A DNA stretch of 64,000 bases from Cellulomonas pakistanensis (GCF_016862755.1 NZ_BONO01000013.1:1-64000), one strand, 5' to 3'; counted from the stretch's first letter, positions 33,893 through 42,701 are shown. Notes: a model not told the origin generated them from the sequence alone. Made by a program: numbers and translations.

Positions 33893-34831
33893 ATGCTGCA
33901 GCTCGACGGCATCACGCGGTCCTTCGGGGACCGGCGGGTGCTCGACGACGTCGGGTTCTCGGTGGAGCGGGGCAAGCTCACCGGGTTCGTCGGCGGCAAC
34001 GGCGCCGGCAAGACCACGACGATGCGGATCATCCTCGGGGTGCTCACGCGGGATTCCGGCACGATCACCTTCGACGGCGAGCCCCTCGGCGACCACCAGC
34101 GGCGCGCGTTCGGCTACATGCCGGAGGAGCGCGGGCTGTACCCCAAGATGCACGTGCTCGACCAGATCACCTACCTGGCGCGGCTGCACGGCTTCGACCG
34201 CCGGGCCGCGGCCGAGCGGGCGCGGGACCTGCTGGAGAAGCTGGGCCTCGGCGAGCGGCTGGACAGCCCGGTCGACGACCTGTCGCTGGGCAACCAGCAG
34301 CGGGCGCAGATCGCCGCGGCGCTGGTGCACGACCCCGAGGTGCTGATCCTCGACGAGCCGTTCTCCGGCCTCGACCCGATGGCGGTCGACGTGGTGCTCG
34401 GCGTGCTCCAGGAGTACGCCTCGCGCGGGGTGCCGGTGCTGTTCTCGTCGCACCAGCTCGACGTCGTCGAGCGGCTGTGCGACGACGTGGTCGTCATCGC
34501 CGGCGGCCAGATCCGGGCGTCGGGCGAGAAGGAGGCGCTGCGCCGGCAGTACTCCGCGCCGCGCTACGAGATCACCTCGGGCGGCGACATGGGCTGGCTC
34601 CGCACCGAGCCGGGCGTGCAGGTGGTCGAGTTCGACGGCGGCTACGCCCTGTTCGACGCCGACGAGGCGACCGCCCAGCGGGTGCTGCGCGCCGCGCTGG
34701 ACGCCGCGCCGGTGGCCCAGTTCGCGCCCGTCCGGCCGCGGCTCGCGGAGATCTTCCGCGACATCGTGACCGACGAGCAGCGCCACGACGACGAGCCCGC
34801 CGCGACGACCCCGAAGGAGACCGTGCGATGA
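33893..34831 (+). CDS. ABC transporter ATP-binding protein, NatA-like
   Basis: 312 aa. Seen: LDGITRSFGDRRVLDDVGFSV, Walker A GGNGAGKTT, Q-loop region GYMPEERGLYPKM, the NatA-type signature LSLGNQQRAQI, Walker B VLILDEPFSGLDPM and the H-loop VLFSSHQLDVVERLC, then a C-terminal DUF4162-like extension. The YMPEERGLYPKM and LSLGNQQ forms are typical of NatA/BcrA-type exporters of cations or antimicrobial peptides. ATG 33893 has GGGAGA upstream. The ATPase stop overlaps the permease start by ATGA. Probably controlled by the HK-RR pair upstream. Confidence 0.92.
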   Translation: MLQLDGITRSFGDRRVLDDVGFSVERGKLTGFVGGNGAGKTTTMRIILGVLTRDSGTITFDGEPLGDHQRRAFGYMPEERGLYPKMHVLDQITYLARLHGFDRRAAAERARDLLEKLGLGERLDSPVDDLSLGNQQRAQIAAALVHDPEVLILDEPFSGLDPMAVDVVLGVLQEYASRGVPVLFSSHQLDVVERLCDDVVVIAGGQIRASGEKEALRRQYSAPRYEITSGGDMGWLRTEPGVQVVEFDGGYALFDADEATAQRVLRAALDAAPVAQFAPVRPRLAEIFRDIVTDEQRHDDEPAATTPKETVR

Positions 34832-35961
34832 GCACCCCCACCCCCACACGGCCCGCGCGCCCGGCGGTCCCGGGCACCGCGCAGGCGACCCTGCTGGTCG
34901 CCGAGCGCGAGATCCTGTCGCAGCTGCGGACCAAGTCGTTCGTCGTCTCGACCGTCGTCATGCTGGCGCTGGTCCTCGGCGGCATCGTCCTCACCTCGCT
35001 GCTGGGCGACCGGCTCGGCGGCGGGGACACGAAGGTCGCCGTCGTCCCGGAGACCGCCGCCGTGGTGGCGGACGTCGACGGCCTCGAGGCGGTCGACGCT
35101 GCCGACGCCGACGCCGCCCGCGAGCTGGTGGAGTCCGAGGAGGTGTCCGCGGCGGTGCTGCCCGACGACGCCGCCGACAACCCGCTCGGGTTCGTCGTCG
35201 TGGGGCTCGACTCCGCGCCCGAGGGCGTGCTCGGCGCGCTGTCCGTGTCGCCGCCGGTCGAGCTGCTGGACGAGGCCGACACCTCCGCCGGCGTGCGCTA
35301 CCTGGTGTCCATCCTGTTCGGCGCCGTGTTCCTGTTCGCCGCGTCGTCGTTCGGCGGCCAGATCGCGCAGAACACCGTGCAGGAGAAGCAGTCCCGCATC
35401 GTCGAGATCCTGCTGTCCACCGTCCCGCCCCGGGCGCTGCTCGCCGGGAAGATCCTCGGCAACACGGTGCTGGCGGTCGGTCAGATCGCGGCGATCGCCG
35501 CGGTGGCGGTCATCGGCCTCGTCATCACCGGCCAGGACGACCTGCTCGGCCTGGTCGGGGCGCCCGTCGCCTGGTTCGTGGTGTTCTTCCTGGTCGGGTT
35601 CATCCTGCTCGCGGCGCTGTTCGCGTCGGCCGCGTCGCTGGTCTCCCGCATCGAGGACACCGGCTCCGTGCTGATGCCGGTGATCATGCTGGTGATGATC
35701 CCGTACTTCGCGGTCATCTTCTTCAACGACAACGACCTGGTGCTGACGATCATGTCGTACGTGCCGTTCAGCGCGGCCGTCGGGATGCCGGTCCGGCTGT
35801 TCCTCGGCACGGCCGCCTGGTGGGAGCCGCTGCTGTCGCTGGCGATCCTCGCGGGGTCCGCGCTGCTGGTCACCGCGATCGGCGCCCGCATCTACTCGCG
35901 GTCGGTCCTGCGCACCGGCCGCCGGGTGACCCTGTCGGAGGCGCTGTCGAAGTCCTCCTGA
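34828..35961 (+). CDS. ABC-2 type permease, NatB-like
   Basis: 377 aa. Seen: one membrane helix near residues 35-55 (FVVSTVVMLALVLGGIVLTSLL), a large extracytoplasmic domain to about residue 150, then a group of helices beginning YLVSILFGAVFLFAASSFGGQI, with the NatB-typical NTVQEKQSRIVEILLSTV and further helices to the end. Pairs with the preceding ATPase as a half of a NatAB-type exporter. Substrate unknown. A strong stem-loop terminator follows 12 bases after the stop. Confidence 0.9.
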   Translation: MSTPTPTRPARPAVPGTAQATLLVAEREILSQLRTKSFVVSTVVMLALVLGGIVLTSLLGDRLGGGDTKVAVVPETAAVVADVDGLEAVDAADADAARELVESEEVSAAVLPDDAADNPLGFVVVGLDSAPEGVLGALSVSPPVELLDEADTSAGVRYLVSILFGAVFLFAASSFGGQIAQNTVQEKQSRIVEILLSTVPPRALLAGKILGNTVLAVGQIAAIAAVAVIGLVITGQDDLLGLVGAPVAWFVVFFLVGFILLAALFASAASLVSRIEDTGSVLMPVIMLVMIPYFAVIFFNDNDLVLTIMSYVPFSAAVGMPVRLFLGTAAWWEPLLSLAILAGSALLVTAIGARIYSRSVLRTGRRVTLSEALSKSS

Positions 35962-35972
35962 CCCGCGGACGA

Positions 35973-36006
35973 CGCGCGCGGCACCCGCAGGGGGGTGCCG
36001 CGCGCG
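35973..36006 (+). terminator. Terminator of the NatAB operon
   Basis: A perfect 14-bp stem CGCGCGCGGCACCC / GGGTGCCGCGCGCG with loop GCAGGG, 11 bases after the stop. Confidence 0.8.
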
Positions 36007-36026
36007 TCTGCGTGCGCGGGGTGATG

Positions 36027-36092
36027 CGCCGACTCTCCGCTCCGTGCCTGTGTCGCGGCCCGCGCGCACAGGCAGGAAGCGGAGGGTCGGCG
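36027..36092. terminator. Long stem-loop before the MarR gene end
   Basis: Arms beginning CGCCGAC at 36027 and ending GTCGGCG at 36092 pair over about 22-25 positions with small bulges (CTCCGCT with AGCGGAG; GTGCCTGTG with CACAGGCA). It likely ends the convergent TetR-MarR transcript. Confidence 0.65.
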
Positions 36093-36097
36093 AGCCG

Positions 36098-36625
36098 TCA
36101 GGGGGTGTCGAACGGGGCGACCAGGGTGCGGAGCAGGTCCGCGAGGTGGTCGCGCTCCGCGGCGGGCAGCGACGCCAGCAGGTCCCGCTCGATGCCGAGC
36201 AGCGTCGACATGGCGGCGTCCACCCGGGCGCGGCCCTCGTCGGTCAGGCTGACGAGCACGCCGCGGCGGTCGTCGGGGGAGGGCAGCCGCTCGACGAGCG
36301 CCCGGGACGCGAGCCGGTCGATCCGGTTGGTCATCGTGCCGCTGGTGACGAGGGTCTGGGTCAGCAGCGCGCCGGGCGACATCCGGTACGGCGCGCCCGC
36401 GCGGCGCAGCGCGGACAGCACGTCGAACTCCCACGGCTCCAGCCCGTGCCGGGCGAAGGCCTGCCGCCGCGCGAGGTCGAGGTGCCGGGACAGCCGGGTC
36501 ACGCGGGACAGCACCGACAGCGGCGCGACGTCGAGGTCCGGGCGCTCGCGGGCCCACGCCTCGACGATCCGGTCGACCTCGTCGCGGGGAGCGCCGGGCT
36601 GACCGGGGGTGACGGCTGCCGACAT
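36098..36625 (-). CDS. MarR-family transcriptional regulator
   Basis: 175 aa. Seen: a winged-helix core with LSRHLDLARRQAFARHGLEPWEFDVLSALRRAG, recognition helix region LVTSGTMTNRIDRLASRALVERLPSPDDRRGVLVSLTDEG, the wing motif DDRR, and dimerisation helices at both ends. ATG 36625 is ten bases after the TetR stop, so the two regulators are one transcript. Its targets are not evident; the adjacent NatAB exporter and the exported-protein operon are both possible. A conserved MarR DRR ligand-region pattern is present. Confidence 0.9.
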   Translation of the reverse strand: MSAAVTPGQPGAPRDEVDRIVEAWARERPDLDVAPLSVLSRVTRLSRHLDLARRQAFARHGLEPWEFDVLSALRRAGAPYRMSPGALLTQTLVTSGTMTNRIDRLASRALVERLPSPDDRRGVLVSLTDEGRARVDAAMSTLLGIERDLLASLPAAERDHLADLLRTLVAPFDTP

Positions 36626-36635
36626 GCGGGCGAGG

Positions 36636-37355
36636 TTACTCGACGGCGGCCGGCGGCCCGGGGTCCGCGGGCGCGTCGCCGTCCGCGGCCGACCGCTCCT
36701 GCGGCGCGCGCGCCGGGGGCCGCTGGCCTTCGGTGAGCTGCGGGCGGCGCTCCAGGCCGGCGAGCCCGTTCCACGCCAGGTTCACGAGCGCGGCGGCGAC
36801 GTCGGCCTTCTCCGGGAGGCGCGCGTCGAGCCAGTACTGGCCGGTGAGCGCGACCATGCCGACGAGCATCTGCGCGTAGATCGGTGCCGTCCGCGGGTCG
36901 AGGTGCTGGCGGGTGAACTGCTCGGCGAGCAGGTGCTCCACCTGGGTCGCCACGTCGCCGATCAGGCTCGAGAACGTGCCGGTCGCCTGCGCCACGGGCG
37001 AGTCGCGGACCAGGATCCGGAACCCGTCCTCGGACTCCTCGATGTAGCCGAGCAGGGCCAGCGCGGACCGCTCGACCATGACCTTCGGGTGGCCGCCCTC
37101 GTCGAGCGCCGCGGTCAGCGCGCCGGTGAGCGCCTGGATCTCCCGGTCGACGACGACGGCGTAGATCCCCTCCTTGCCGCCGAAGTGCTCGTAGACGACG
37201 GGCTTGGAGACCTCGGCGCGGGCGGCGATCTCCTCGACGGAGGTGCCCTCGAACCCCTTCTCGGCGAACAGGCGGCGGCTGACGTCGAGGAGCTGCGCAC
37301 GCCGCTGCGTCGCGGTCATGCGGGCGCGCGTCGGGCGGCGGGGCTCGGGACTCAC
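36636..37355 (-). CDS. TetR-family transcriptional regulator
   Basis: 239 aa. Seen: N-terminal HTH MTATQRRAQLLDVSRRLFAEKGFEGTSVEEIAARAEVSKPVVYEHFGGKEGIYAVVV (conserved throughout), then a C-terminal ligand/dimer domain with Trp-rich GQYWLDARLPEKADVAAALVNLAWNGL. The C-terminal 30 residues are Pro/Ala-rich and variable. GTG 37355 is chosen because upstream sequence has no family match. The downstream MarR gene starts after ten bases, an unusual tandem of two different repressor classes. Targets unknown. Confidence 0.9.
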   Translation of the reverse strand: MSPEPRRPTRARMTATQRRAQLLDVSRRLFAEKGFEGTSVEEIAARAEVSKPVVYEHFGGKEGIYAVVVDREIQALTGALTAALDEGGHPKVMVERSALALLGYIEESEDGFRILVRDSPVAQATGTFSSLIGDVATQVEHLLAEQFTRQHLDPRTAPIYAQMLVGMVALTGQYWLDARLPEKADVAAALVNLAWNGLAGLERRPQLTEGQRPPARAPQERSAADGDAPADPGPPAAVE

Positions 37356-37464
37356 CCGCCCATCCTCGCAGGCGGGGGCAAGTGCCGTGCCGCCCCCGGC
37401 CGCGCGGACGGGCCGGAGGACGTCGTCCCCCGGCCCGCCCGCTCCCTCGTGGTGGCCCACCTGC

Positions 37465-38163
37465 CTACCCGGCCGACCGGCGCCCTCCCGCGCGGCCGAC
37501 CGGTGCCGTGACGAGCACCGTCACCACGAGGAGCACCGCCACCGCCGCCGCCACGTTCTGCTGCAGCAGCTGCACGAGCGTCCCGACGCCGGGCACCGTG
37601 GTGAGCACGTGGCCCACCTCCGTGACGACGTAGGGTCGCAGGTCGGGGTCGCGGTTGGCGTCGCCCTGCAGCTCGAGGACCGTCGACCGGCCGTCGTCCG
37701 CCGGGGCGGTGCCGACGACGCGGTGGGTGACCAGGCCGTCGCCGTCGGTGCGCGGCACGGTGACCACGTCCCCGACGCCGACCTGCTCGGCCGGCACGGT
37801 GCGCGCCACGGTCAGCGACCCGACCGGGATGCCCGGCTCCATCGAGCCCGAGATCACGACCGCGGGGCGGATGCCGAGCAGCAGGCACAGCACGCTGACG
37901 ACGATCGACAGCGCGCCGAGCACCGCGGCCAGGTCCAGCACGCCGCGCTGGGCGAGCCGCGCGGCGTCCCGGGCCCGGTCGCCGCCGGACCTGGCCTGCT
38001 CGGCGCCGGACCTGGCCGGTGCGCCGCCGGACCCGGCCCGCGCGCCGCCGGACCGGGCGCCCGGGCCGGACGCCCCGCGGTCCCGCCGGGTCGCGACGGG
38101 CACGGGCGCCGTGGCGGTCGCCGGATCCGTGGCCGGCGCGGGGGCCGTGTGCAGCCCTGTCAT
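37465..38163 (-). CDS. Signal peptidase I, SipW/ER type (S26B)
   Basis: 232 aa. Seen: a Gly/Ala/Arg-rich cytosolic N-terminus (about 1-70), a membrane helix (LAAVLGALSIVVSVLCLLLG), catalytic Ser in VVISGSMEPGIPVGSL and His instead of Lys in DGLVTHRVVG, the hallmark of archaeal/ER and SipW-type peptidases, GDANRDPD, then a second C-terminal helix (NVAAAVAVLLVVTVLVTAPV). ATG 38163 overlaps the stop of the RCC1-like gene. Last gene of an operon of exported proteins whose signal ends have the [FY]-x-D pattern; it is probably their dedicated peptidase (inference from operon and family). Confidence 0.9.
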   Translation of the reverse strand: MTGLHTAPAPATDPATATAPVPVATRRDRGASGPGARSGGARAGSGGAPARSGAEQARSGGDRARDAARLAQRGVLDLAAVLGALSIVVSVLCLLLGIRPAVVISGSMEPGIPVGSLTVARTVPAEQVGVGDVVTVPRTDGDGLVTHRVVGTAPADDGRSTVLELQGDANRDPDLRPYVVTEVGHVLTTVPGVGTLVQLLQQNVAAAVAVLLVVTVLVTAPVGRAGGRRSAG

Positions 38164-39899
38164 GAGCCGAACACCACCCGGGTCGCCACGCCCTGCTGGT
38201 TCACGGCCGAGCCGAACGGCGACTCGAGCGTCGCGTCGTTGAAGTCGTACACGCGGAACCCGTGCCCGGTGTTCACGACGCAGTTCCGGTAGTCGGAGCC
38301 CACGACGGTGCTCCCGCCGAACGCGTACATGGTGCCCTCCTCGTCGGTCATCCAGGTGGTGCAGGCGGTGCCGCCCAGGTCGGTGACGACCGCGTCGTCC
38401 GGCACGCCGTGCACGCGCGTGGGGTACCAGACGGCGCCGGCGGGCCGCAGCCCGGTGGTGGCGGTCGAGCCCTGCTGGTGGCAGTTCCCGCCGTTGCGGT
38501 CGGGGTCGGCGTAGCCGTTGGTGGAGTGGGTGCCGATGGCCTGGCACCAGTTGTTCGCACCCCAGCCGTAGACCTGGCCGTCGGTGGTGACGACCTGCAC
38601 GGCGCCGGTGCCCGCGGAGAAGTGGTGCACCGAGAGCGTCGGGCCGCCCTGCGACGTCTCGATCGGCCTCGGGACGTACCCGCCCGCGGACGCGGCGGTC
38701 GACGCGACGTACCGGCCGAGGCTCGGCCAGCCGTAGTTCCCGGTGGAGGCGGCCCAGGTGTACATGCGGTGGTTCGCCAGCAGGACGCGGAAGGTGCGCG
38801 CGCCGTTGTTCAGCTGCCGGACCGGGCAGCCCGAGCCGTCGTACGCCCGGGTGACGTCGTAGTCGCCGGTGCAGACCTCGCGGCCCTTCATGTCCTGGTA
38901 GATGGCGTCGTAGGTCGTCCAGTAGGCGGGGTCCCCGGCCTGCAGCGTCCGGCCGTCCGCGGCGTGGTAGGTCTCCGGGAAGGTCTCGAACAGCAGTGCG
39001 TTCACGCCGCGGGCGTCGCGCGGCGCGCGCTGGTTCACGGTGTTCTGCTCGGTGGCGACGCCCGCGTGCGCGTCGAAGCCCCACACGTAGACCAGGCCCT
39101 CCCGGGTCACGCCGAACGACGAGTTCTGCCCGCCGTAGACCCGGTGCCACGCGACCTGCCGGGCGCCGTTGCTCGAGCCCGGCTGGATCTCGCCGCCGGA
39201 GACGACGCCGACGTTGCTGGTGCCGGTGGCGACGTCGACCGTGATGGTCGCGGGCATCGGCACGGTGCGCGCGGTGCTGCCGCCGACGGGGTTCGGCAGG
39301 TTCTCGCCCGCGTAGCCCCAGACGTACATGACGCCGTCGGCGTCGAGCGCGTAGATCTGGTTCTCCGACGACGTGAGGTCGACGATCGGCGGCAGCGGGT
39401 GCGTGGCCGTGGTGCCCCCGCTGGGGGAGTACGTCGTGACCGCGCGCGGCCGGTTGCCGGTGCCGGAGATGCTGCCGGCGTAGTTCGAGCCCCACTGGTA
39501 CACGACGCCGTCGGTGCCGAGCGCGGCGAACCACGTCGTCGACGCCGCGGCGCCGTGGTCGAAGTTGTCCGTGCCGCCGACGACCTTGACCACCGGGACC
39601 GGGAGGTCCACCCGGGTCGGCGGCAGCGAGGCGGCCACCGTCGCGACGCCGGTGCCGGACGCGCCGTTGCCGCGGAACCCGCCGAGGTACACGACGCCCT
39701 CGGCGATGAACGCGGACGTGGACGACGTCCACACGAGCTCCGGCTGGACGGCGGCCCAGGTCTCGGTGGTCAGCTCCGCCACGGCGTGGGTGCGGTCGGT
39801 GTAGTCGGCGGCGGTGACGCCGGTCCCGAGGACGAGGCCGGCCGCCGCGAGGACGCCGACGGCGGCGGCGCGGGTGCGGGCGCGCGGTGCGGTGGTCAT
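38160..39899 (-). CDS. Exported RCC1-like beta-propeller protein
   Basis: 579 aa. Seen: N-terminal signal ending in GVTAADYTDRTHA (SipW-cognate pattern), then six or more RCC1-like blades with G-x-[VM]-Y-x-W-G cores: GVVYQWGSNYAG, GVMYVWGYAGEN, GLVYVWGFDAHAG, RMYTWAASTGNYG, QVYGWGANNWCQ and a final TMYAFGGS. Several Cys in the second half may form disulfides. RCC1 propellers are protein-binding scaffolds; an exported one is unusual. ATG 39899 overlaps the upstream stop (ATGA), and the downstream signal peptidase start overlaps its own stop. Probably the adhesive or organising component of the system (inference). Confidence 0.75.
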   Translation of the reverse strand: MTTAPRARTRAAAVGVLAAAGLVLGTGVTAADYTDRTHAVAELTTETWAAVQPELVWTSSTSAFIAEGVVYLGGFRGNGASGTGVATVAASLPPTRVDLPVPVVKVVGGTDNFDHGAAASTTWFAALGTDGVVYQWGSNYAGSISGTGNRPRAVTTYSPSGGTTATHPLPPIVDLTSSENQIYALDADGVMYVWGYAGENLPNPVGGSTARTVPMPATITVDVATGTSNVGVVSGGEIQPGSSNGARQVAWHRVYGGQNSSFGVTREGLVYVWGFDAHAGVATEQNTVNQRAPRDARGVNALLFETFPETYHAADGRTLQAGDPAYWTTYDAIYQDMKGREVCTGDYDVTRAYDGSGCPVRQLNNGARTFRVLLANHRMYTWAASTGNYGWPSLGRYVASTAASAGGYVPRPIETSQGGPTLSVHHFSAGTGAVQVVTTDGQVYGWGANNWCQAIGTHSTNGYADPDRNGGNCHQQGSTATTGLRPAGAVWYPTRVHGVPDDAVVTDLGGTACTTWMTDEEGTMYAFGGSTVVGSDYRNCVVNTGHGFRVYDFNDATLESPFGSAVNQQGVATRVVFGS

Positions 39900-40603
39900 G
39901 TCGAGCTCCCGGAGATCGTGAGGGTCAGGTCGGGCGACCCACCCGGGCGGCCGGCGATCTCCGGGGTGGGCACGAGGTGCAGCCAGACCTCGACGGTCGC
40001 CGCGGAGCCGGTGGCGCCGGGGGTGAACGCGTCGCCGTCCCCGAGCGCCGTGGTGCCGCGCGGCGCGAGCACCCGGTCGAGCACCGCGGTGGCCTCGGCG
40101 AGCGTCACCGCGCTGGCGGCCGGGTCGGCGGGCGTGCCGAGCAGGTCCTCGACGTGGCCGTCGTCGTGCACGGCCCGGGCCGAGACCCGGACGGCGCCGG
40201 CGAGCGCCTCGTCGGTGCCGGGGTCCGCCGCGACGGTCAGGTCGAGCCGCGCGGCCAGGCCGGGGCTGTTGTTGAACACGTCGACCGCCGCCGTCGCGGT
40301 GGTGCCCGGCGTGTAGCGGCCCCGGGCGGACTCGGGCGCGGCGAGGCGCAGCGTGCTGCCGGTCGGGCCCAGGGCGTGCGCCGTGCCGCTCGCGGCGTGC
40401 ACGGCGCCGATCTGGAACGCGCTGGTCAGGTCCTGCAGGTCGAGGAACGCGTCGTCCCGGTACGAGGCGGTGGTCGCGGAGGCCGGGACCACGAGCACGG
40501 CGGCGGCGAGCACCCCGCCGGCGGCGAGCAGCCCGCGAGGGGACCTCCGCGCGGCGCGGGCGCGCAGGGCGGCGGCGTGGCGGCCGGGGGAGTGGCGGGT
40601 CAT
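39896..40603 (-). CDS. SipW-cognate exported protein
   Basis: 235 aa. Seen: a basic N-terminus with many Arg, a hydrophobic stretch (GLLAAGGVLAAAVLVVPAS region), then ATTASYRDDAFLDLQDL, matching the SipW-cognate signal in which an aromatic-x-Asp follows the cleavage region. The mature part is beta-rich, Ala/Gly/Asp-rich, with no catalytic motifs or Cys. ATG 40603 overlaps the stop of the upstream gene by ATGA. Similar in size and style to its three neighbours, suggesting paralogues that have diverged strongly. Confidence 0.7.
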   Translation of the reverse strand: MTRHSPGRHAAALRARAARRSPRGLLAAGGVLAAAVLVVPASATTASYRDDAFLDLQDLTSAFQIGAVHAASGTAHALGPTGSTLRLAAPESARGRYTPGTTATAAVDVFNNSPGLAARLDLTVAADPGTDEALAGAVRVSARAVHDDGHVEDLLGTPADPAASAVTLAEATAVLDRVLAPRGTTALGDGDAFTPGATGSAATVEVWLHLVPTPEIAGRPGGSPDLTLTISGSST

Positions 40604-41283
40604 GGCAGGACTCCTTCGAGCACGACGGGGGCGCCGGCGACGCTGCGGCCCGCGACCGTCACCCCGATGTCGACGGGGCGCAGCGCGTGCTCCGTCGGCG
40701 CGGACCGGAGCATCCAGATGCGGACCTCGGCGGTGCGGGCGCCGTCCGCGGCGGGCAGGACCACGCCCCGGCCGTCGTTCAGCGCGTTCAGCGCGGCACC
40801 GTCGAGCGGGACCGGACCGGTGAGCACCTCGCCGTCCGCGACGACCGCGAACACCAGCGAGGCGAACGGCGACGCCTCCGGCGTCCGGTCCTGGAGCGTC
40901 AGGGTGAGGTCCCCGGTCACCGCGGCGTCGTGGCACACGGTGACCGGGAAGGTAGCGGGGGCCCGGGTGGGCATCCCGGTGAGCGGCACCGGCACGCGCC
41001 GGATGTTCGCGGAGGCGGCGCGGTCGAGGACCAGGTGCGCCTCCTCCGGGGTGCCGGCGGGCACAGTGGCCGAGCAGTCCGCGCCGGTGGCGGGCTGGCT
41101 GATCGCGAACGTCCCGTCGAGGCCCTCGACCGGCAGCTCGACCCGGTCGCGGAACGCGGCGGACGTCGCACCGACCAGGCCCAGCAGCCCGACCACGGCG
41201 ACCGGGGCGGCGGCGGCGCCGAGCGGCAGGGCCCGGCGCCGCCGCGGCGGCCGGCGGCGTGCGGGCGGGGTGTGCGGTGTCAC
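40600..41283 (-). CDS. SipW-cognate exported protein
   Basis: 227 aa. Seen: an Arg-rich start (ARRRPPRRRRALPLG), a hydrophobic core (AAPVAVVGLLGLVG) and ATSAAFRDRVELP, the aromatic-x-Asp export pattern. The mature part has two Cys (in GADCSATV and VTVCHDAA) that could form a disulfide, and a predicted beta-sandwich-like composition. GTG 41283 is chosen because GGAGGG lies at good spacing upstream. A 27-bp gap separates it from the previous gene. Function unknown; likely a structural or accessory subunit of the same system. Confidence 0.7.
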   Translation of the reverse strand: MTPHTPPARRRPPRRRRALPLGAAAAPVAVVGLLGLVGATSAAFRDRVELPVEGLDGTFAISQPATGADCSATVPAGTPEEAHLVLDRAASANIRRVPVPLTGMPTRAPATFPVTVCHDAAVTGDLTLTLQDRTPEASPFASLVFAVVADGEVLTGPVPLDGAALNALNDGRGVVLPAADGARTAEVRIWMLRSAPTEHALRPVDIGVTVAGRSVAGAPVVLEGVLP

Positions 41284-41310
41284 GGGGGACCCTCCAGGTC
41301 AGGTGGTCGG

Positions 41311-42015
41311 TCAGGTGGTGGCGGTCAGGTGCGCGGTCAGCGACGCGACCCCGCCGTTCACGAGCGCGAGGTCGCCGTCGTCCGGGAGCCGGACCTCGAC
41401 GGTGACCAGGCGGGCCGTGCCGGCCGGCAGCGCGCCCAGCACGGTCGGGACGTGGGCCACCGGCAGGTCGTCGGCGACGAGCTCGTCGTCCAGCAGCACG
41501 TCCACGAGCAGCGCGTCGACGTACGCGGCGTTGGCCTCGCCGACGGTCGCGGCGGTGCCGTCGGGGCGGACCGCCCAGGCGGAGGGCGTCGGGTCCTCGA
41601 GGTCGCCGCGGACCAGCAGCCCGACCTGCACCGTCGCGTCGAGCGCGCCGGAGGTGTTGCGGACCGGGATGTGCACGACGGCGGGCTCGCCGCCGGGGCT
41701 CAGCGTGCCGCCGCGCGGGAGCGGCACGGTCGCGCCGCTGCCGGGGGCGGGCTGGACCGGCCCGTCCTCCCCGTCCTCGGCGAGCCGCCGCCAGCTGCCG
41801 TCGTCCGACAGGTCGCGGGTGTTGTGGCTCTTGACCTCGAGGCGCATCTGCTCGGGCGTGCGCAGGCCGTCGCGGACGCGGATCACGGTGGAGTCGGTGA
41901 ACGCGGCCGTGGTGACCAGCGCGGCGACGACCAGCACCGACCCGCCGGCGACGACGGTGCGGCGCGGCAGGCGCCGGGCGGCGCGGGCGAGGGGCGCGAG
42001 GCGGGACATGGTCAC
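41311..42015 (-). CDS. SipW-cognate exported protein
   Basis: 234 aa. Seen: an Arg-rich start, hydrophobic core VVAGGSVLVVAALV, then TTAAFTDSTVIRVRDG, the same signal as the first gene of the operon (TTAAFTDNAFLNL). The mature part (VEVKSH to LTATT) is beta-rich with Leu/Val alternation and no Cys. GTG 42015 forms a GTGA overlap with the LAITG-protein stop; ATG 42009 two codons later is the alternative. Sequence between the mature parts of the SipW-type proteins is poorly conserved by eye. Confidence 0.72.
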   Translation of the reverse strand: MTMSRLAPLARAARRLPRRTVVAGGSVLVVAALVTTAAFTDSTVIRVRDGLRTPEQMRLEVKSHNTRDLSDDGSWRRLAEDGEDGPVQPAPGSGATVPLPRGGTLSPGGEPAVVHIPVRNTSGALDATVQVGLLVRGDLEDPTPSAWAVRPDGTAATVGEANAAYVDALLVDVLLDDELVADDLPVAHVPTVLGALPAGTARLVTVEVRLPDDGDLALVNGGVASLTAHLTATT

Positions 42016-42701
42016 TCCGTCGGGGGTGTCGTGGGGGCGGCGGACGCGGCCCGGCGGCGGGTCAGGAGCACGCCGGCGCCGACCAGGCCGAGGGCGACGA
42101 GCGCGAGCAGCAGGGCCGAGGCGCCCGTGATCGCGAGCGCGCCCCGGTCCGGGGTCGCGGCGCCGGGTGCCGATGCCCCGGGTGCCGGGGACCCGGGCGC
42201 GGGCGGGACGTCCTGCGAGGCGACCAGCGTGAGCCGCAGCGTCAGGCCCTGGCCCTGCAGGTCGTCGCCGGCGGCGGCGGGCAGCGTCGCGGTGCCGGTC
42301 AGCAGCAGCGGGTCGTCGCTCAGCACGCCCAGCTCGACGGGCGCGGCCGCGAGCTCCGCGGCCGTGCCCTGCGCCAGGAGCCGGCCGGAGCCGTCGGCGA
42401 CGGTCAGCTCCAGGGCGTGCGGCCCGGCGGCGAGCGGTCCGGTGCCGCCGTCGACCAGCAGGACCAGGTCGCTCGTGGAGCCGGCCCGGCCGCGGGCGGT
42501 CAGGTCGAAGGCCACCGCGTGCCCGGGGTACGGGACGGACAGGTGCGCCGTGGTGGTCGAGCCCTCGACCAGGGGGGCCTCGGCCGCGGTGGCGAGCACG
42601 GCGGCCGGCGCGGCAGCGGCCGGCGCGGCGGAGACCAGGCCGACCGCGAGGGCGAGCAGCGGGGCGAGGACGGCGGCCGCGGCGCGGCGCAGGCGGGTCA
42701 T
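42012..42701 (-). CDS. Exported protein with C-terminal LAITG sortase-type anchor
   Basis: 229 aa. Seen: a normal Sec signal (LAPLLALAVGLVSAAPAAAA), a beta-rich Ala/Gly/Leu domain, a Pro/Gly/Ala linker (APGSPAPGASAPGAA), LAITG at about residues 195-199, a hydrophobic helix and a basic TRRRAA tail. LAITG-type pentapeptides are typical substrates of class E sortases in high-GC Gram-positives. It is the only member of the operon that looks wall-anchored, so it may tether the other products. ATG 42701 overlaps the upstream stop; its own stop overlaps the next start. Confidence 0.75.
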   Translation of the reverse strand: MTRLRRAAAAVLAPLLALAVGLVSAAPAAAAPAAVLATAAEAPLVEGSTTTAHLSVPYPGHAVAFDLTARGRAGSTSDLVLLVDGGTGPLAAGPHALELTVADGSGRLLAQGTAAELAAAPVELGVLSDDPLLLTGTATLPAAAGDDLQGQGLTLRLTLVASQDVPPAPGSPAPGASAPGAATPDRGALAITGASALLLALVALGLVGAGVLLTRRRAASAAPTTPPTE

